Of a stretch of DNA of 64,000 nt, positions 22,870 to 33,955 are shown piece by piece (positions within the stretch are counted from its first letter, which is position 1; each line of letters starts with the position of its first letter). The position numbers were made by a program, and so were the translations under genes. Origin of the DNA: Cyrtodaria siliqua (Eukaryota; Mollusca; Bivalvia; Adapedonta; Hiatellidae); assembly GCA_037043455.1 (NCBI GenBank), contig JAWPHD010011460.1:19716-83715 (forward strand). The letters run 5' to 3'. Under the pieces are notes generated by a model that did no database searches, was not told the DNA's origin, and saw nothing but the letters and a program-made list of their open reading frames with translations.

Positions 22870-23055
22870 TACTAGCATGTCTCAAACAGTTTTGAATGGG
22901 TTGTTCCCAAACTTCATATACTCATAAAAACTGATGACCTTATGTCCCTCTACATCACCCATGGCTGATTGCCTAATTTATTACAGAATTATGGCCCTTT
23001 GTTGGAACTAGAATAAAAAAGCGGGGTTATTCATCACCTTCTAGTTTAAATCCCT
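22870..23055 (+). repeat. 3' part of a hairpin-headed repeat
   Basis: Matches 30955-31130 and 38750-38945 (ACTGATGACCTTATGTCCCT, then TATTCATCACCTT). It is a 5'-truncated copy in intron 2. Confidence 0.75.
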
Positions 23056-23463
23056 GATAGAGCTTTATTCGGACATGCATTTTTTTTTAGACATATTAAG
23101 CTTGAACAGCACTAGGACCACATTTAAAGCCAGTGCAACTTAAACACTTTGCAAGCTTTCCAAAGAATAACCGTTTTGTGTGACAAGATCCATTGTGAGA
23201 GGTCAGTTTCAGTACAAAATAGACATGAGACTAAGTTCAGATGTTCAATCAAATCTGAAAATCTAGATTCCTTATTGATGATACCAAGTTAAGTACATGA
23301 TCCTGTGCCGGCCTTAAGCCTAGCGTTATAAAATCTTGCAAAACATTACAACAAGCGGATAAGCCTAGGAACCAGTAAAACTTACCTGCTATTTTACAGA
23401 CTATAATAAATATATTGAATAAAACTGCATCCTTTAATATGTGTTGTTTAATAGTACAAATAA

Positions 23464-24966
23464 AAACAAGAGGGCAAGATGGCCCTAAATCGATCACCTG
23501 AGTACTGGCACATTATCAAACTTCTTTGAAATCTTATGGTCATATACAATCTGTGCAAGTTTGGTTAGGATTGTTCAAGAAATGTGACCTCTGTTGTGTT
23601 AACAACATTGATATAAAGACACTGACATAGTCTGGTAAAGATCAAATTCAAAATGATGGTGCTAGAGAGTAACACCAGGAGCAGGGCCAAATGTAACCCC
23701 AGGGCTACATGTAATATATCAGGGTCACCATTTGAATAAACTTGGTAAAGGACCATAATGTTATAGTAAATGCAAAATATTAAACCTCTGGCTCTTGCAG
23801 TTTCAGAGAAGATTTTATTTTGTTCCCTATATCAGTCTATGTAAAACTGTGACCACCGGGGCGGGGCCAAATTTGACACCAGGGTCACTATTTGAATAAA
23901 CTTGGTAGAGGACCATGAGTTTATAGCAAATGCAAAACATTAAACCTGTGGCTCTTGCAGTTCCGGAGAAGATTTTTTTTTATTTTATAGTTTTTCCCTA
24001 TACAACCCTATGTAAAACTGTAACACCGGGGTGGGGCCAAATATAACCCCAGGGTCATCATTTGAACAAACTTGGTAAAGGACTATAATCTTATAGTAAA
24101 TGCAAAATATTAAACCTCTGGCTCTTGTAGTTTCAGAGAAAATAAAAAATCCTGTATAAGTCTATCTAAAACTGAGACCCCCATTTGAATACACTTGGTA
24201 GAGGACCATAAGCTTATAGCAAATGCAAAATATTAAACCTCTGGCTCTTGCAGTTCCAGAGAAGAAGATTTCTTTTCAGTTTTCACTATACAAGGTGACC
24301 TCCGGGGCGGTGCCAAATGTGACATCAGGGTCATCATTTGAACAAATTTGGTAGATGACCATAAGCTTATAGCAAATGCAAAATATTAAACCTCTTTCTC
24401 TTACAGTTCCAGGGAAGAAGATTTTTTTCAGTTTTTCACTATACAAGTCTATGTATATTTTGACCCCAAGGTCACCATTTGAACAAACTTAGTAGGGGAC
24501 AATAAGCTGATGCTACATGTAATACATGAAAGCTCTGTGCCTTGTGGTTTCAGAGAAGAAGATTTTTTAAAGTTTTTTCCTATATGAGTCTATGAAAAAC
24601 ATGCAAAATCTCAATATACAAAATTTGGACCCCAGGGGCACGGCCATTTTTGAACCTGGGGACTTCATTATAACAAACCTGATAGTCTAGGCGTTGACGA
24701 TCATTTTAAAAGAAAAGCTTGAAATCTGTCCAGTGGTTCGTGAGAAGATTTTTTAAGGTTTCGATCATATATGTTAATGGCAGCCATCTTGGATTTCACG
24801 CTGACCTAATTTTAACAAACCTAAAAAGCATCCTCTAAGGATCATCCATGTGAAGTTTGGTCAAAATTGGCCAACCGGTTTCTGAGGAGAAGTCCTTTGA
24901 AGAAAAGTTAACGACGATGGACGGACAGACAGACAGAGGGATGAAGAGTGATCCCATTGATCATCT
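23464..24966 (-). repeat. reverse-oriented bivalve-type repeat with internal tandem expansion
   Basis: It begins AAACAAGAGGGCAAGATGGC and GATCACCTGAGT, the reverse complement of the 3' end of the element at 39217-40056. It ends with an inverted CCGTCC-type tract near 24915-24945. Between are about six imperfect 150-180 bp units (GGTCACCATTTGAA, CTTGGTA-AGGACCATAA, CAAATGCAAAATATTAAACC). Non-coding; intron 2. Confidence 0.8.
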
Positions 24967-25183
24967 AAAAACGCAGCATTTTATTTAAAACAAAATTAGC
25001 TAAGATTATGTTTTTGAGGTATGATGGTACTGAAATGAGAAGCCTGGTATTCATTTGGGTGACATGTCATCCGTCCGTCCGTTAACTTTTGCCTTGTGAA
25101 CACTCTAGCCCTTTCATTTTTCATGCAATCTTAACCAAACTTGTCCAATATCTTTATATCAGTGAGAGCTTGGATGAGTTCGA

Positions 25184-25790
25184 ATAGGAAACTCCCTAGA
25201 TCTGAACAAGTACCTTAACACAGACATAATAATAAAGAGATAGGAAACTTCCTAGATCTGAACCAGTACCTTAACACAGACATAATAATAAACAGACAGG
25301 AAACTCTCTATATCTGAACCAGTACCTTAACACAGGCATAATAATAAACAGATAGGAAACTCTCTAGATCTGAACCAGTACCTTAACAGACATAATAATA
25401 AACAGACAGGAAACTCTCTATATCTTAACCAGTTCCTTAACACAGACATAATAATAAAGAGATAGGAAACTCCCTAGATCTGAACCAGTAATTACCTTAA
25501 CAGACATAATAATAAACAGACAGGAACCTCTCTATATCTGAACCAGTACCTTAACACAGACATAATAATAAAGAAATAGGAAACTCCCTAGATCTGAACC
25601 AGTAATTACCTTAACAGACATAATAATAAACAGACAGGAAACTCTCTAGATCTGAACCAGTACCTTAACAGACATAATAATAAACAGACAGGAAACTCTC
25701 TATATCTGAACCAGTACCTTAACACAGACATAATAATAAACAGATAGGAAACTTCCTATCTAAATCTGTACCTTAACACAGACATAATAA
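25184..25790 (+). repeat. 56-bp minisatellite
   Basis: About eleven units of ATAGGAAACTCCCTAGATCT, GAACCAGTACCTTAACACAG, ACATAATAATAAACAG, with small indels. Intron 2, non-coding. Confidence 0.9.
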
Positions 25791-26017
25791 TCATGGCCAT
25801 AATTCATAATGGTTATAATCATGGCCATTTAGACATAATGGTTATACTCAAGGTCATTAAGACATAATGGTTATATAAGCATGGCCATTTAGACATAATT
25901 GTTATATAATCATGGTCATTGAAACATAATGGTTATACTCATTGATTTTTAGAAATAATGGTTATATAAGCACAGCCATTTAGACATAATTGTTATATAA
26001 TCATGGCCATTTAACCA
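25791..26017 (+). repeat. ~31-bp minisatellite, left part
   Basis: Units of the form GGTTATATAATCATGGCCAT plus TTAGACATAAT. The same array resumes at 27917 after the inserted TIR element. Confidence 0.9.
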
Positions 26018-26019
26018 TA

Positions 26020-27914
26020 TGGAAGAATCTTCCTCAAATTGAAATCGACTGAAAAAACAATAATTTCACGAAATGTAACTCTTGGTGATAGTTAATATTG
26101 TTTTATCTCCCGCAGATATCGATATTGGTAAAGCCGCCTCGGGCGTTACGTAATTTAGTGTGTCGGCTGTCACACATACATGAAATACGTTATTATAAAC
26201 AAGCTTTTAATAAGTTGTAACTGAGAATAGTTTTTTTAAAGTGTATTTTTATTTAAATGGCATTATAATAGTGAGAAATTCTATAAAAAGCTGTTTAAAA
26301 GTTAGAAATACCATCATTTTTGATATAGCAAAAGTTTCGTTTTGACTCCTGTTTTGCCTAAAATGTTAAAAAAAGGGAAATACCATCATTGGACAGAGAA
26401 ATACATATGTAATGGGGTTTTGCATGAATTAAACATTTATGCGTACAACTCTTCATGATATATGGCTTTAAAGGTAGCAGCATGTTGTCAAATGTACGCA
26501 CGGTGTCACACGTGAAATAGATATCAGTTCACAGTGTCCTGTCTATTTGTTATTAGGTCTGTTATTTTTTAATTGCGCATTGAAAACTATTTACAATCTA
26601 GACACATAATTTTATGTCGGGCTTAAATAATATAATTAATAACACAGATCTAACCACAAGGTCTGTGTTAATAATTAGAGACGACACGTGGAATAGTTTC
26701 ACTTTTAAATATTTGTTTTTGTGTACAACTGTTAATTTTCGTAGTAAATATGCATTATATAAGGCATATATTTTCTAAAATTATTGATACAATGTCACAT
26801 TTGGAAAACATGTCACTTAACATATGTTCACGTTCAACTCTCGATATATAATAGAAGATAATATTGGATATCGTACTTCCAATTAATCGATACCCTTAAG
26901 TAATATAACGCATAGAATTTGTTTAAAGTAGCTTCATATTTTTCTCAGACATGCGTACACAACCATTTAAAAACAATACTTTTGTTCATATCAGCTTTTT
27001 GAGACTACATGATTCTGACCGAGTTAGTTTAGAACCGAAATTTATAGAGTGACTTAATGCAAAACTTAGATTTTCTCAAATCAACTAGAGCACACTTATT
27101 TTCTTTACTCTTTCTTCCCAAATCTATCCTCTCAACGTAAGAATAATAGTTTGAGCACCACATGTCGTACAAGAAACTGGTAAAGATTCACCTTCATTAA
27201 TCAGTTTATAGTCAATTTTAGATCGAGCTCTTAACGCCGAAGCCTTGATTCAACAGCTGTTTGTCTATAACTTGAAAAATAAAAGGAAAATTGTTCAAAT
27301 TGAGTATAATTTGGGACTATGTGTAAGTTCACAGTTTATTCAGTCTCTGGTCAAAAGTATCCTTTTGTATTATAAGGTGTGAATGTTTGTTCAACAATAA
27401 TTGGCATCGTTGATATAATATATGCAAATCATTGTCAAGACAAAATTGAGTAGAAAAGATGGGACTATCTTTAATGTTCAGTGGTCTTAATCCCCAGTCT
27501 AGCAGCTCATTGTGTTTCGTTAATTAGACAGGAAACTGCAGTTTCCAACCCATGGCTTTTAGGGGTGGGTCGGAAGGTAGGGATATTATTTTTTTTTTTA
27601 ACACATTCTTATTATTAACGCATGTCCATCGACGGCATGCAGATATTGTGTGCTTCACTAGTATTATCCATAGAGTTTTTTTTAAAAGGGTTAATTAAAC
27701 TCGAAAACAGACCAAGATCCTTTTAATATAAAAATATGAAACCTATATCAAAATAAAGATAAGAATTTGTTTTTTTAAGAAACCGTTTGCACCTACGGTA
27801 AGCGATCACATTTATAGAATTTCTACAATTAAACAATAATAAAATTTCCCTCTATACGCTCCATGTAAAAAATCTGGCGACTCATCGATAACCCGTTTGA
27901 GGAAGATTCTTCCA
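26020..27914. mobile_element. 1.9-kb non-autonomous TIR element inside a minisatellite
   Basis: Perfect 19-bp terminal inverted repeats: TGGAAGAATCTTCCTCAAA at 26020-26038 and its reverse complement at 27896-27914. Each is flanked by TA (26018-26019 and 27915-27916). The TIR itself contains the palindrome GGAAGATTCTTCC. No frame above 60 codons exists inside, so no transposase is encoded. A hairpin AACACAGA-TCTGTGTT spans about 26640-26672. TA flanks suggest a Tc1/mariner-like mechanism, but the longer palindrome CATATG at both junctions leaves the exact target duplication uncertain. Confidence 0.85.
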
Positions 27915-27916
27915 TA

Positions 27917-28495
27917 TGTATAATGGTAATACATTCATGTCCATTTAGACATAATGGTTATAAATTCATGGCCATTGGTTATATATTCATGGCCATTTAT
28001 ACCTAATGGTTATATATTCATGGCCAATTTGTCTTAATGGTTATATAATCATGGCCATTTATTCACAGTGGATTATAATCATGGCCATTTATTCACAGTG
28101 GTTATATAATCATGGCCATTTATTCATGGCCATTTATTTACTGGTTATATAATCATGGCCATTTATTCATAGTGGTTATATTATCATGGCCATTTATTCA
28201 CAGTGATTATATAATCATGGCCATTTAGACATAATGGTTAAATAATTATGCCATTTAGGCACACTTGTTATACAATCATGGTCATTTATTCACAGTGGTT
28301 ATATTATCATGGCCATTTATTCAGTGGTTATATAATTATGGCCATTTATTCACAGTGGTTATATAATCATGGCCAATTATTCACAGTGGTTATATAATCA
28401 TGGCCATTTATTCACAGTGGTTATATAATCATGGCCATTTATTCACAGCGGTTATATAATCATGGCCATTTAGAGATAATGGTTATAATCATGGT
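27917..28495 (+). repeat. ~31-bp minisatellite, right part
   Basis: About 18 units of GGTTATATAATCATGGCCAT plus TTATTCACAGT. It continues the array at 25791-26017, so the TIR element split one array. It ends 20 bp before exon 3. Confidence 0.9.
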
Positions 28496-28514
28496 GCTTT
28501 TATTTATTTTGTAG

Positions 28515-28694
28515 ACCCAACTTTATTAATGGAGATAGTTTGCCAGATTGAGATAGCTGATAGATCGACGTTCACTTACAGGACACATTTAGACCAGCAG
28601 ACAGAGTATCAGCCCAGTACTGATGCTAGGTCCCCGTCCTCATGGGCCCAGTCTAGAGGTTATGGGGAAACAGATAGAGCTGAGCAGATTAAAG
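28515..28694 (+). CDS. exon 3 of the six-exon gene
   Basis: The acceptor is TTTTGTAG and the donor is GTAGGC. 180 bp are read from phase 1 to phase 1. The segment begins DPTLLMEIVCQIEIADRST and becomes a polar linker rich in Ser, Gln and Thr (TEYQPSTDARSPSSW). The minisatellite almost abuts the acceptor tract, leaving a short T-rich stretch. Confidence 0.75.
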
Positions 28695-28904
28695 GTAGGC
28701 TAGCTCATAAAATGCCACACATGTTTCTGTTATCCATATTGCAATCATATATTTTGAAAGGAGTATGCAACTATCCGTTAGCCGTCATGGCTGATTTCAA
28801 TCCATTTATTCAATTCATCAGATCCCATGGGTGAGTTCATTTCATTCATTTCATTTGTTGGATCCCCAGGTGAGCACTCCATTCACTTCATTCATTTGAA
28901 CCAC

Positions 28905-29210
28905 CAGGAACCCTACTTTCGACGAAATATAGTCACATCCGGTCTCTGTTACGACATGCGTATCTTGCTTCTTTCTTGCAGGATTTTCACAAAATTTCAA
29001 CAGAATGTTCCTTGTATGCATCTAGCATGATGTGAAAAACTTCAGGCCACTATGACCTACTTTCAACGAAATATAGGTCACATCCGGTTTCCGATATGAA
29101 ATGCGTATCTTGCTTCTTTCTCGCAGGATTTTCACCAGAATGTTCCTTACATGCATCTAACAGCATGTGCAGAATTTCGTATCCCTATGACCTACTGAAA
29201 TATAGGTCAT
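28905..29210 (+). repeat. ~140-bp direct repeat pair
   Basis: Two units sharing AACGAAATATAG, TGCGTATCTTGCTTCTTTCT and CAGAATGTTCCTT, starting at about 28909 and 29049, with a third partial unit. Intron 3, non-coding. The MITE right end at 29540-29578 (CACCTCCAGTCCCT then TTAA) matches 37042-37063. Confidence 0.75.
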
Positions 29211-29820
29211 GCTTGTCTCGGCTATGACGTGCATCCCACACTGTTAATGACATTAATTTAATATTAAGTATGTAAGGAATGAATATCTCTTGGAATTGAC
29301 ATTGGTTGGTGAAATCAAAAATCTGGACTTCATAATAGGTCTCGAAATTTAGGCCGTGGCCTTCCAGTATGAAAATATGTACAAATGTTACCAATATAAC
29401 TCCCATTTAAATTAGTATTTATAATTTAGCAACTAGAAGCAGACAAGATGTCGAATTTTTCAGACTAAACATAAGATACCATGCTACTTTATTTAATGCA
29501 TAAGCACATTCTGAGGATTTTCATTTTGAATTTCGATTGACACCCAATACTCTTCCAGATCACCTCCAGTCCCTTTAAGAAGATCATGGAAGATCATTTA
29601 TGATGTTTGTTTTGTTGCGATGTGATAAAATGAGGAAAATCGCTACAAATAAATGTAAAAGTCATAAAAAGTGCATATGATGACTGTATACACTTTGTGT
29701 ATTGATTGCAGTACAATGCTTCTAACGATATTTATCATTATGCCATATAATTATGATAAAATGCCTTGATGATGTTATCATTCCAAGATGGCTGCCTTCA
29801 GATATTAATGAAAACGTGGT

Positions 29821-30455
29821 GAGGCCTCTATAGCCCAGTGGTAGAGCACTGGGCCCACAAGCGGAAGGTCGTGGGTTCAAACCCCGCCGGATGCTGGTCT
29901 CTCCATTATCATCTTTCATTTATTCATTGCTTATCATTCATTACCATTCGGCAAAAATCCACCTTCTCGGCCCTCAAATTTGATTCATGAGTAGTTAGTA
30001 CCTCACTGCTGTCTTGTGACGATGTTAGGCCGACGTTCACTGAAAGAAGGGAAGCTGTAGACAGAAATTCATTGGTTATTCGTATGGCGCGTCTAAAGTA
30101 TGCAGTGGCCAGTAGCCTAGTAGTGGCATAGTAGCTTGAATGGAGTACCATAGAGTACTAGGGGGAGGCTGTTTCACAGCAATAGACAATAACAGAAGAC
30201 ATATCAGCAATGTCCCAGAAACAGTACAATCCGAAGGAAAAAAGAGAAAAATCAGGTGAACTGCGGGTGAACAGCGAGAGTCGTCGCAGAAACGGAATAT
30301 ACAGCGAGGCTTCAGCAGAAAGTATGTCAGAACAGATCACCATCTAGTAGGAGGGACAACAGCAGAGCTGGCGGAAGACGGAGTGAGGGGAGGCGAAAGA
30401 AAGGAGCAGATAAAAGGGGTTGAGAAGGTGGGCCAAAAAAAGAAAAAGAAAAAAA
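29821..30455 (+). mobile_element. 635-bp tRNA-headed retroposon with perfect 11-bp TSD
   Basis: Flanked by identical GAAAACGTGGT at 29810-29820 and 30456-30466. The 5' head has box A (TAGCCCAGTGGTAGAGC, 29830-29846) and box B (GGTTCAAACCC, 29874-29884) with a good T-stem, but the acceptor strands do not pair, so it is not a tRNA gene. The 3' end is A-rich (A7GA5GA6 type). The 550-bp body is unlike the other SINEs here and is long for a SINE. Its small open frames are not convincing. Sense orientation in intron 3, ending 77 bp before exon 4. Confidence 0.9.
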
Positions 30456-30532
30456 GAAAACGTGGTTTTAAAACCGAAAAGCTAATTTAACATTTTAAAA
30501 TTAGTAATTGATTATTTATCGTTTATTTTAAG

Positions 30533-30664
30533 CCGAGCTGTCATCGGCGATGGAACGTTTCGTTGACAACGAAGATTTCCAGCTGACCTGGGTGACCATT
30601 GAGCAGGACCTGCTGGACATTATGGGTAATGGAACCATTCCACAGACCGATTATTTCAGCGGAG
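30533..30664 (+). CDS. exon 4 of the six-exon gene
   Basis: The acceptor is ATTTTAAG and the donor is GTGAGT, a strong match. 132 bp run from phase 1 to phase 1. It encodes an acidic helical segment including MERFVDNEDFQLTWVTIEQ and a YFSG end. No motif recognised. Confidence 0.8.
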
Positions 30665-30879
30665 GTGAGTTTATTAGACAAGATGAGATAATATTTTATT
30701 ACATTTCGCCAAAACATTCAATAGTGATATAATAGATATGATGATGGGGGTGAGCACACCCAGGGGAAGTAGACAAATATACAGTTTGATTGTCTAATTC
30801 CTGTCCCTAGGAGAACATTTGTGTCCCATTCCCTATGATAAAAGCTGTTATATCAATATCAAATATCGCCATGTTGGTA

Positions 30880-31140
30880 CCCATTCTGTCTGATTCCCTA
30901 CCATCATTTTTGTTCCGTCCCGTCGCGTTGCGTTCATCGCATAACACTTTTGTATTACTAGCATTTCTCATACAGGTTCGAATGGTTTGTTCCCAAACTG
31001 ATGACCTTATGTCCCTGTACATTACCCATGGTTGATTGCCTTATTTATTACAGAATTATGGCCCATTGTTTGACATAGACTAAAAAAAGCGGGGATATTC
31101 ATCACCTTCAGTGGTAGTTCTAGTTTATGTGTAGTTACAG
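30880..31140 (+). repeat. 5'-truncated hairpin-headed repeat
   Basis: Starts within CCGTCCCGTCGCGTTGCG and ends GGGGATATTCATCACCTTCA plus AGTTCTAGTTT. Same family as 18474 and 38626. Intron 4. Confidence 0.75.
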
Positions 31141-31319
31141 CATTGTGGTATTGAATCCTCAAATTGTCTTACAGTTTTTATGCCAATACTGGAGCTGGGG
31201 AAAAGCACTATTTATTATATACCTATCAATAATACATACACTACTTTTAGTACTTTTATTTTCTTACAACGAAATACAAAAAACTGTATCTGTGTAACTA
31301 GCGTTTTTATGTTTTTTTT

Positions 31320-31864
31320 GCCCCCGCCATTCGAAGAATGGTGGAAGGGCATATAGGGTTACCCCTGTCCATGCATGCGTGCATCTGCCTGTGAATGATT
31401 TTTGGAGAGGATCTCTATAAGCATTTTGCTTTCATTCCAATCCATTTACCTATTGTATGTAACAGTTGTATAATGCGTTATCTTTGAAATAAAATATGTT
31501 TAAACCTTGGAATAGTATAAATGGAATTAACGGTGTCTTGACTCTAATTGTTAACCGATCTTCTCCAAATTTGATAATCTGCCTGGTAGCCCCAGGAATG
31601 CAGAGTTGAAATGCCCCTTCAATGGCCCTTGAAATAATAAAAAAAATCATAAAATTAATGTTGTCCAGACTGACATATTTTGGGTGGTTGTTATCCAAAC
31701 TTGGTTAAATTATATATGGGCACAATGTCTCAGCCAAGTTCGATAATCGGCGCCATCACCTCAGTAATTTCAGAGTTATGCCCCATGGAATAGTAAACAT
31801 TCAGAAAACTAATGTCCGAAATACAACAGCAGGGGCATCTGTGTCCTGTGGACACATTTCTAGT
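31320..31864 (+). repeat. full-length hairpin-headed repeat, second family
   Basis: It starts with the hairpin CCGCCATTC-GAA-GAATGGTGG inside a GCCCCC...GGGC frame and ends CAGGGGCATCTGTGTCCTGT plus GGACACATTTCTAGT. About 545 bp, non-coding, intron 4. Its ends recall a widespread bivalve repeat; the family name is not known to me. Confidence 0.7.
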
Positions 31865-32313
31865 ATGATTATTTATTTCTATTTATCACATAACGTCCCT
31901 TGTTAGCAGTGTTGAACACCCATTTAATATTTTGTTGTATGACACACATGTAATACAACCTGGAACGATTTTGATTGGTTGTGTTAAACCTGTAACACTA
32001 CGCAAGTTTATTAACTGAAAATATTTTATTTATTACAAATTCACCCAGATCTGAGTCATGTGACAGCTTATAAAAATAATGCACATTATACAAAACATTG
32101 TTGTTGGTTTGTTAAAAAGTTGGCGTAAACTGCTATTTTCTAAAGAGGTAAAACACAAACTCTTTTATACGCAACGTTATGTGTGAGACGTGACGTTATG
32201 ACGTCACATATTTTATGACGTTTTGGCGCTAAAGTGTGTCTGACATCCTGGCGGTTCTATGTCCATCCAAATTAATATTTACTAATTTGATTGCAATGTT
32301 ATGTAATAAAAAC

Positions 32314-32449
32314 GATCTTAAACTCATTCCCATTCCATATAAGATTATGAATTATTTTTAATTTTAACTCGCCAAAAGGCTCGTTAAAATTAAAATAATT
32401 CATAACTCGTTTCATCAGTCTTATATGAAATGGGAACTCGTTTAAGATC
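32314..32449. repeat. 136-bp palindrome
   Basis: GATCTTAAACTCATTCCCAT on the left pairs with ATGGGAACTCGTTTAAGATC on the right. A 12-nt insertion sits in the right arm and the centre is ACTCGCCAAAAGGCTCGTT. Intron 4. Confidence 0.85.
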
Positions 32450-33242
32450 CTCTATATATACTATAATACTGTATCATGACATCGACGTTGTGTGTCTTCG
32501 TCGCCTACCTGTGTAAACTAATTTATCTATTATATTGTGCTATTATAATTTATGAGCTTTCTTCTGAAGGTATATTATAAAAGGATCTATACTAGAATAA
32601 GTGTTCTGGAACCTTGCATCACCTAATGATGTACATGGTGTACACTATTATGTACATGGTGACATAGCGGCCCCACTACTCCTTAAAGTCAGAATATGCT
32701 TATTGTTAACCTTAATGGAGATGATAGAGACTTTGTGTCAAGTATCGTCAAATTTGCATTAAATCCCCCGATGTATCCAGCCGCTAATAGAAACATCTGA
32801 TTAAAAATGTACGCTTTGTTAAAAAACGCATGCTGACTTTTTAACTTGCGTGTTTACATTACCTGTGCTATAAATAAACCATTTGGATCTGCACACTTCC
32901 TGTGTTGTGCTTAGTGTCGGCGCAGTGTTTAGGGGATACATCTTAATTAGTACACAATTGTTTATTCAGCCTATTGTGTATAGTTTAATTTTATTTGTCA
33001 GCGTAATTCTCTAAGTTGTAACGCTTCCAAGTGCTTCGTCAACTGTTTTAGTTTATGTGTTAATAAGCATATTCTGCCTTTAATTTCAAACAGGCGCTTG
33101 GCATTCATTTTGCCACAGCTCCTTAAATTCTTGCCACTATCCCTTAACTTTTCAAAATTGATCATGATCCAATTACAAACTTTACATTTTTTGTATTTTT
33201 TTGTTTGTTTTAAAAGTAGCAATCTGTAACAAAAGCCATTTA

Positions 33243-33555
33243 GTCTCTAAAGTAAGTATACCAACAAAGTCTCTAAAGTAAGTGCACCAACAAAGACTCT
33301 AGAGTAAGTACACCAACAAAGTCTCTAAAGTAAGTATACCAACAAAGTCTCTAAAGTAAGTGCACCAACAAAGACTCTAGAGTAAGTACACCAACAAAGT
33401 CTCTAAAGTAAGTATACCGACAGTCTCTAAAGTAAGTACACCAACAAAGTCTCTAAAGTAAGTATACCAACAAAGTCTCTAAAGTAAGTATACCGGCAAA
33501 GTCTCTAAAGTAAGTATACTGACAAAGTCTCTAAAGTAAGTTTACCGACAAAGTA
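33243..33555 (+). repeat. 26-bp minisatellite
   Basis: About 12 units of AAGTCTCTAAAGTAAGTATA plus CCAACA, with variant units (GACTCTAGAGTAAGTACA) recurring as a higher-order block at about 33294 and 33372. Intron 4. Every unit contains a GTAAGT or GTAAGTA 5' splice-site-like motif. Confidence 0.9.
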
Positions 33556-33804
33556 AAATGACATAATATCTGAATTTCCACCAAAACATCCTTTTTTACT
33601 TGGGATGAATGCCCCTCCCTCATAACCATATCTATGTTTAAAATGCCGTTATTCCTTAAAATATTCCTGATGTATATACATTATAGCTGTTATTCAAAGT
33701 CACATGTAAATTAATCTTTGTCAAGAGAGGCTGTGGTTTATAGTGAGGGACTGCAAACCTCATTATGACACCACTTGTGTTATTTTTAACTGACTCTATT
33801 TCAG

Positions 33805-33877
33805 GCCTTGACATGAACAGTTTTGAACATTTTGAGAGATCCCTGGGTGACATTGAGGACCAACTAAAGGAGAACGA
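33805..33877 (+). CDS. exon 5 of the six-exon gene
   Basis: The acceptor is CTCTATTTCAG. Seventy-three bases are read from phase 1 to phase 2 as a helical acidic segment (LDMNSFEHFERSLGDIED). The donor is GTCAGT at 33878, non-consensus at +3 but the only one that keeps the frame into exon 6 and completes a Glu codon. Confidence 0.75.
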
Positions 33878-33955
33878 GTCAGTATTAATTTTTACCATTT
33901 TTACCTCCCCTGCACAGAAGCATAGTAAAGATAACAAAAACAAATAGCATAAATT

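Noticed and set aside
29821..29895. Functional tRNA gene
   Set aside because: Boxes A and B and the T-stem are present, but the acceptor strands do not pair and the segment lies inside a TSD-flanked retroposon.
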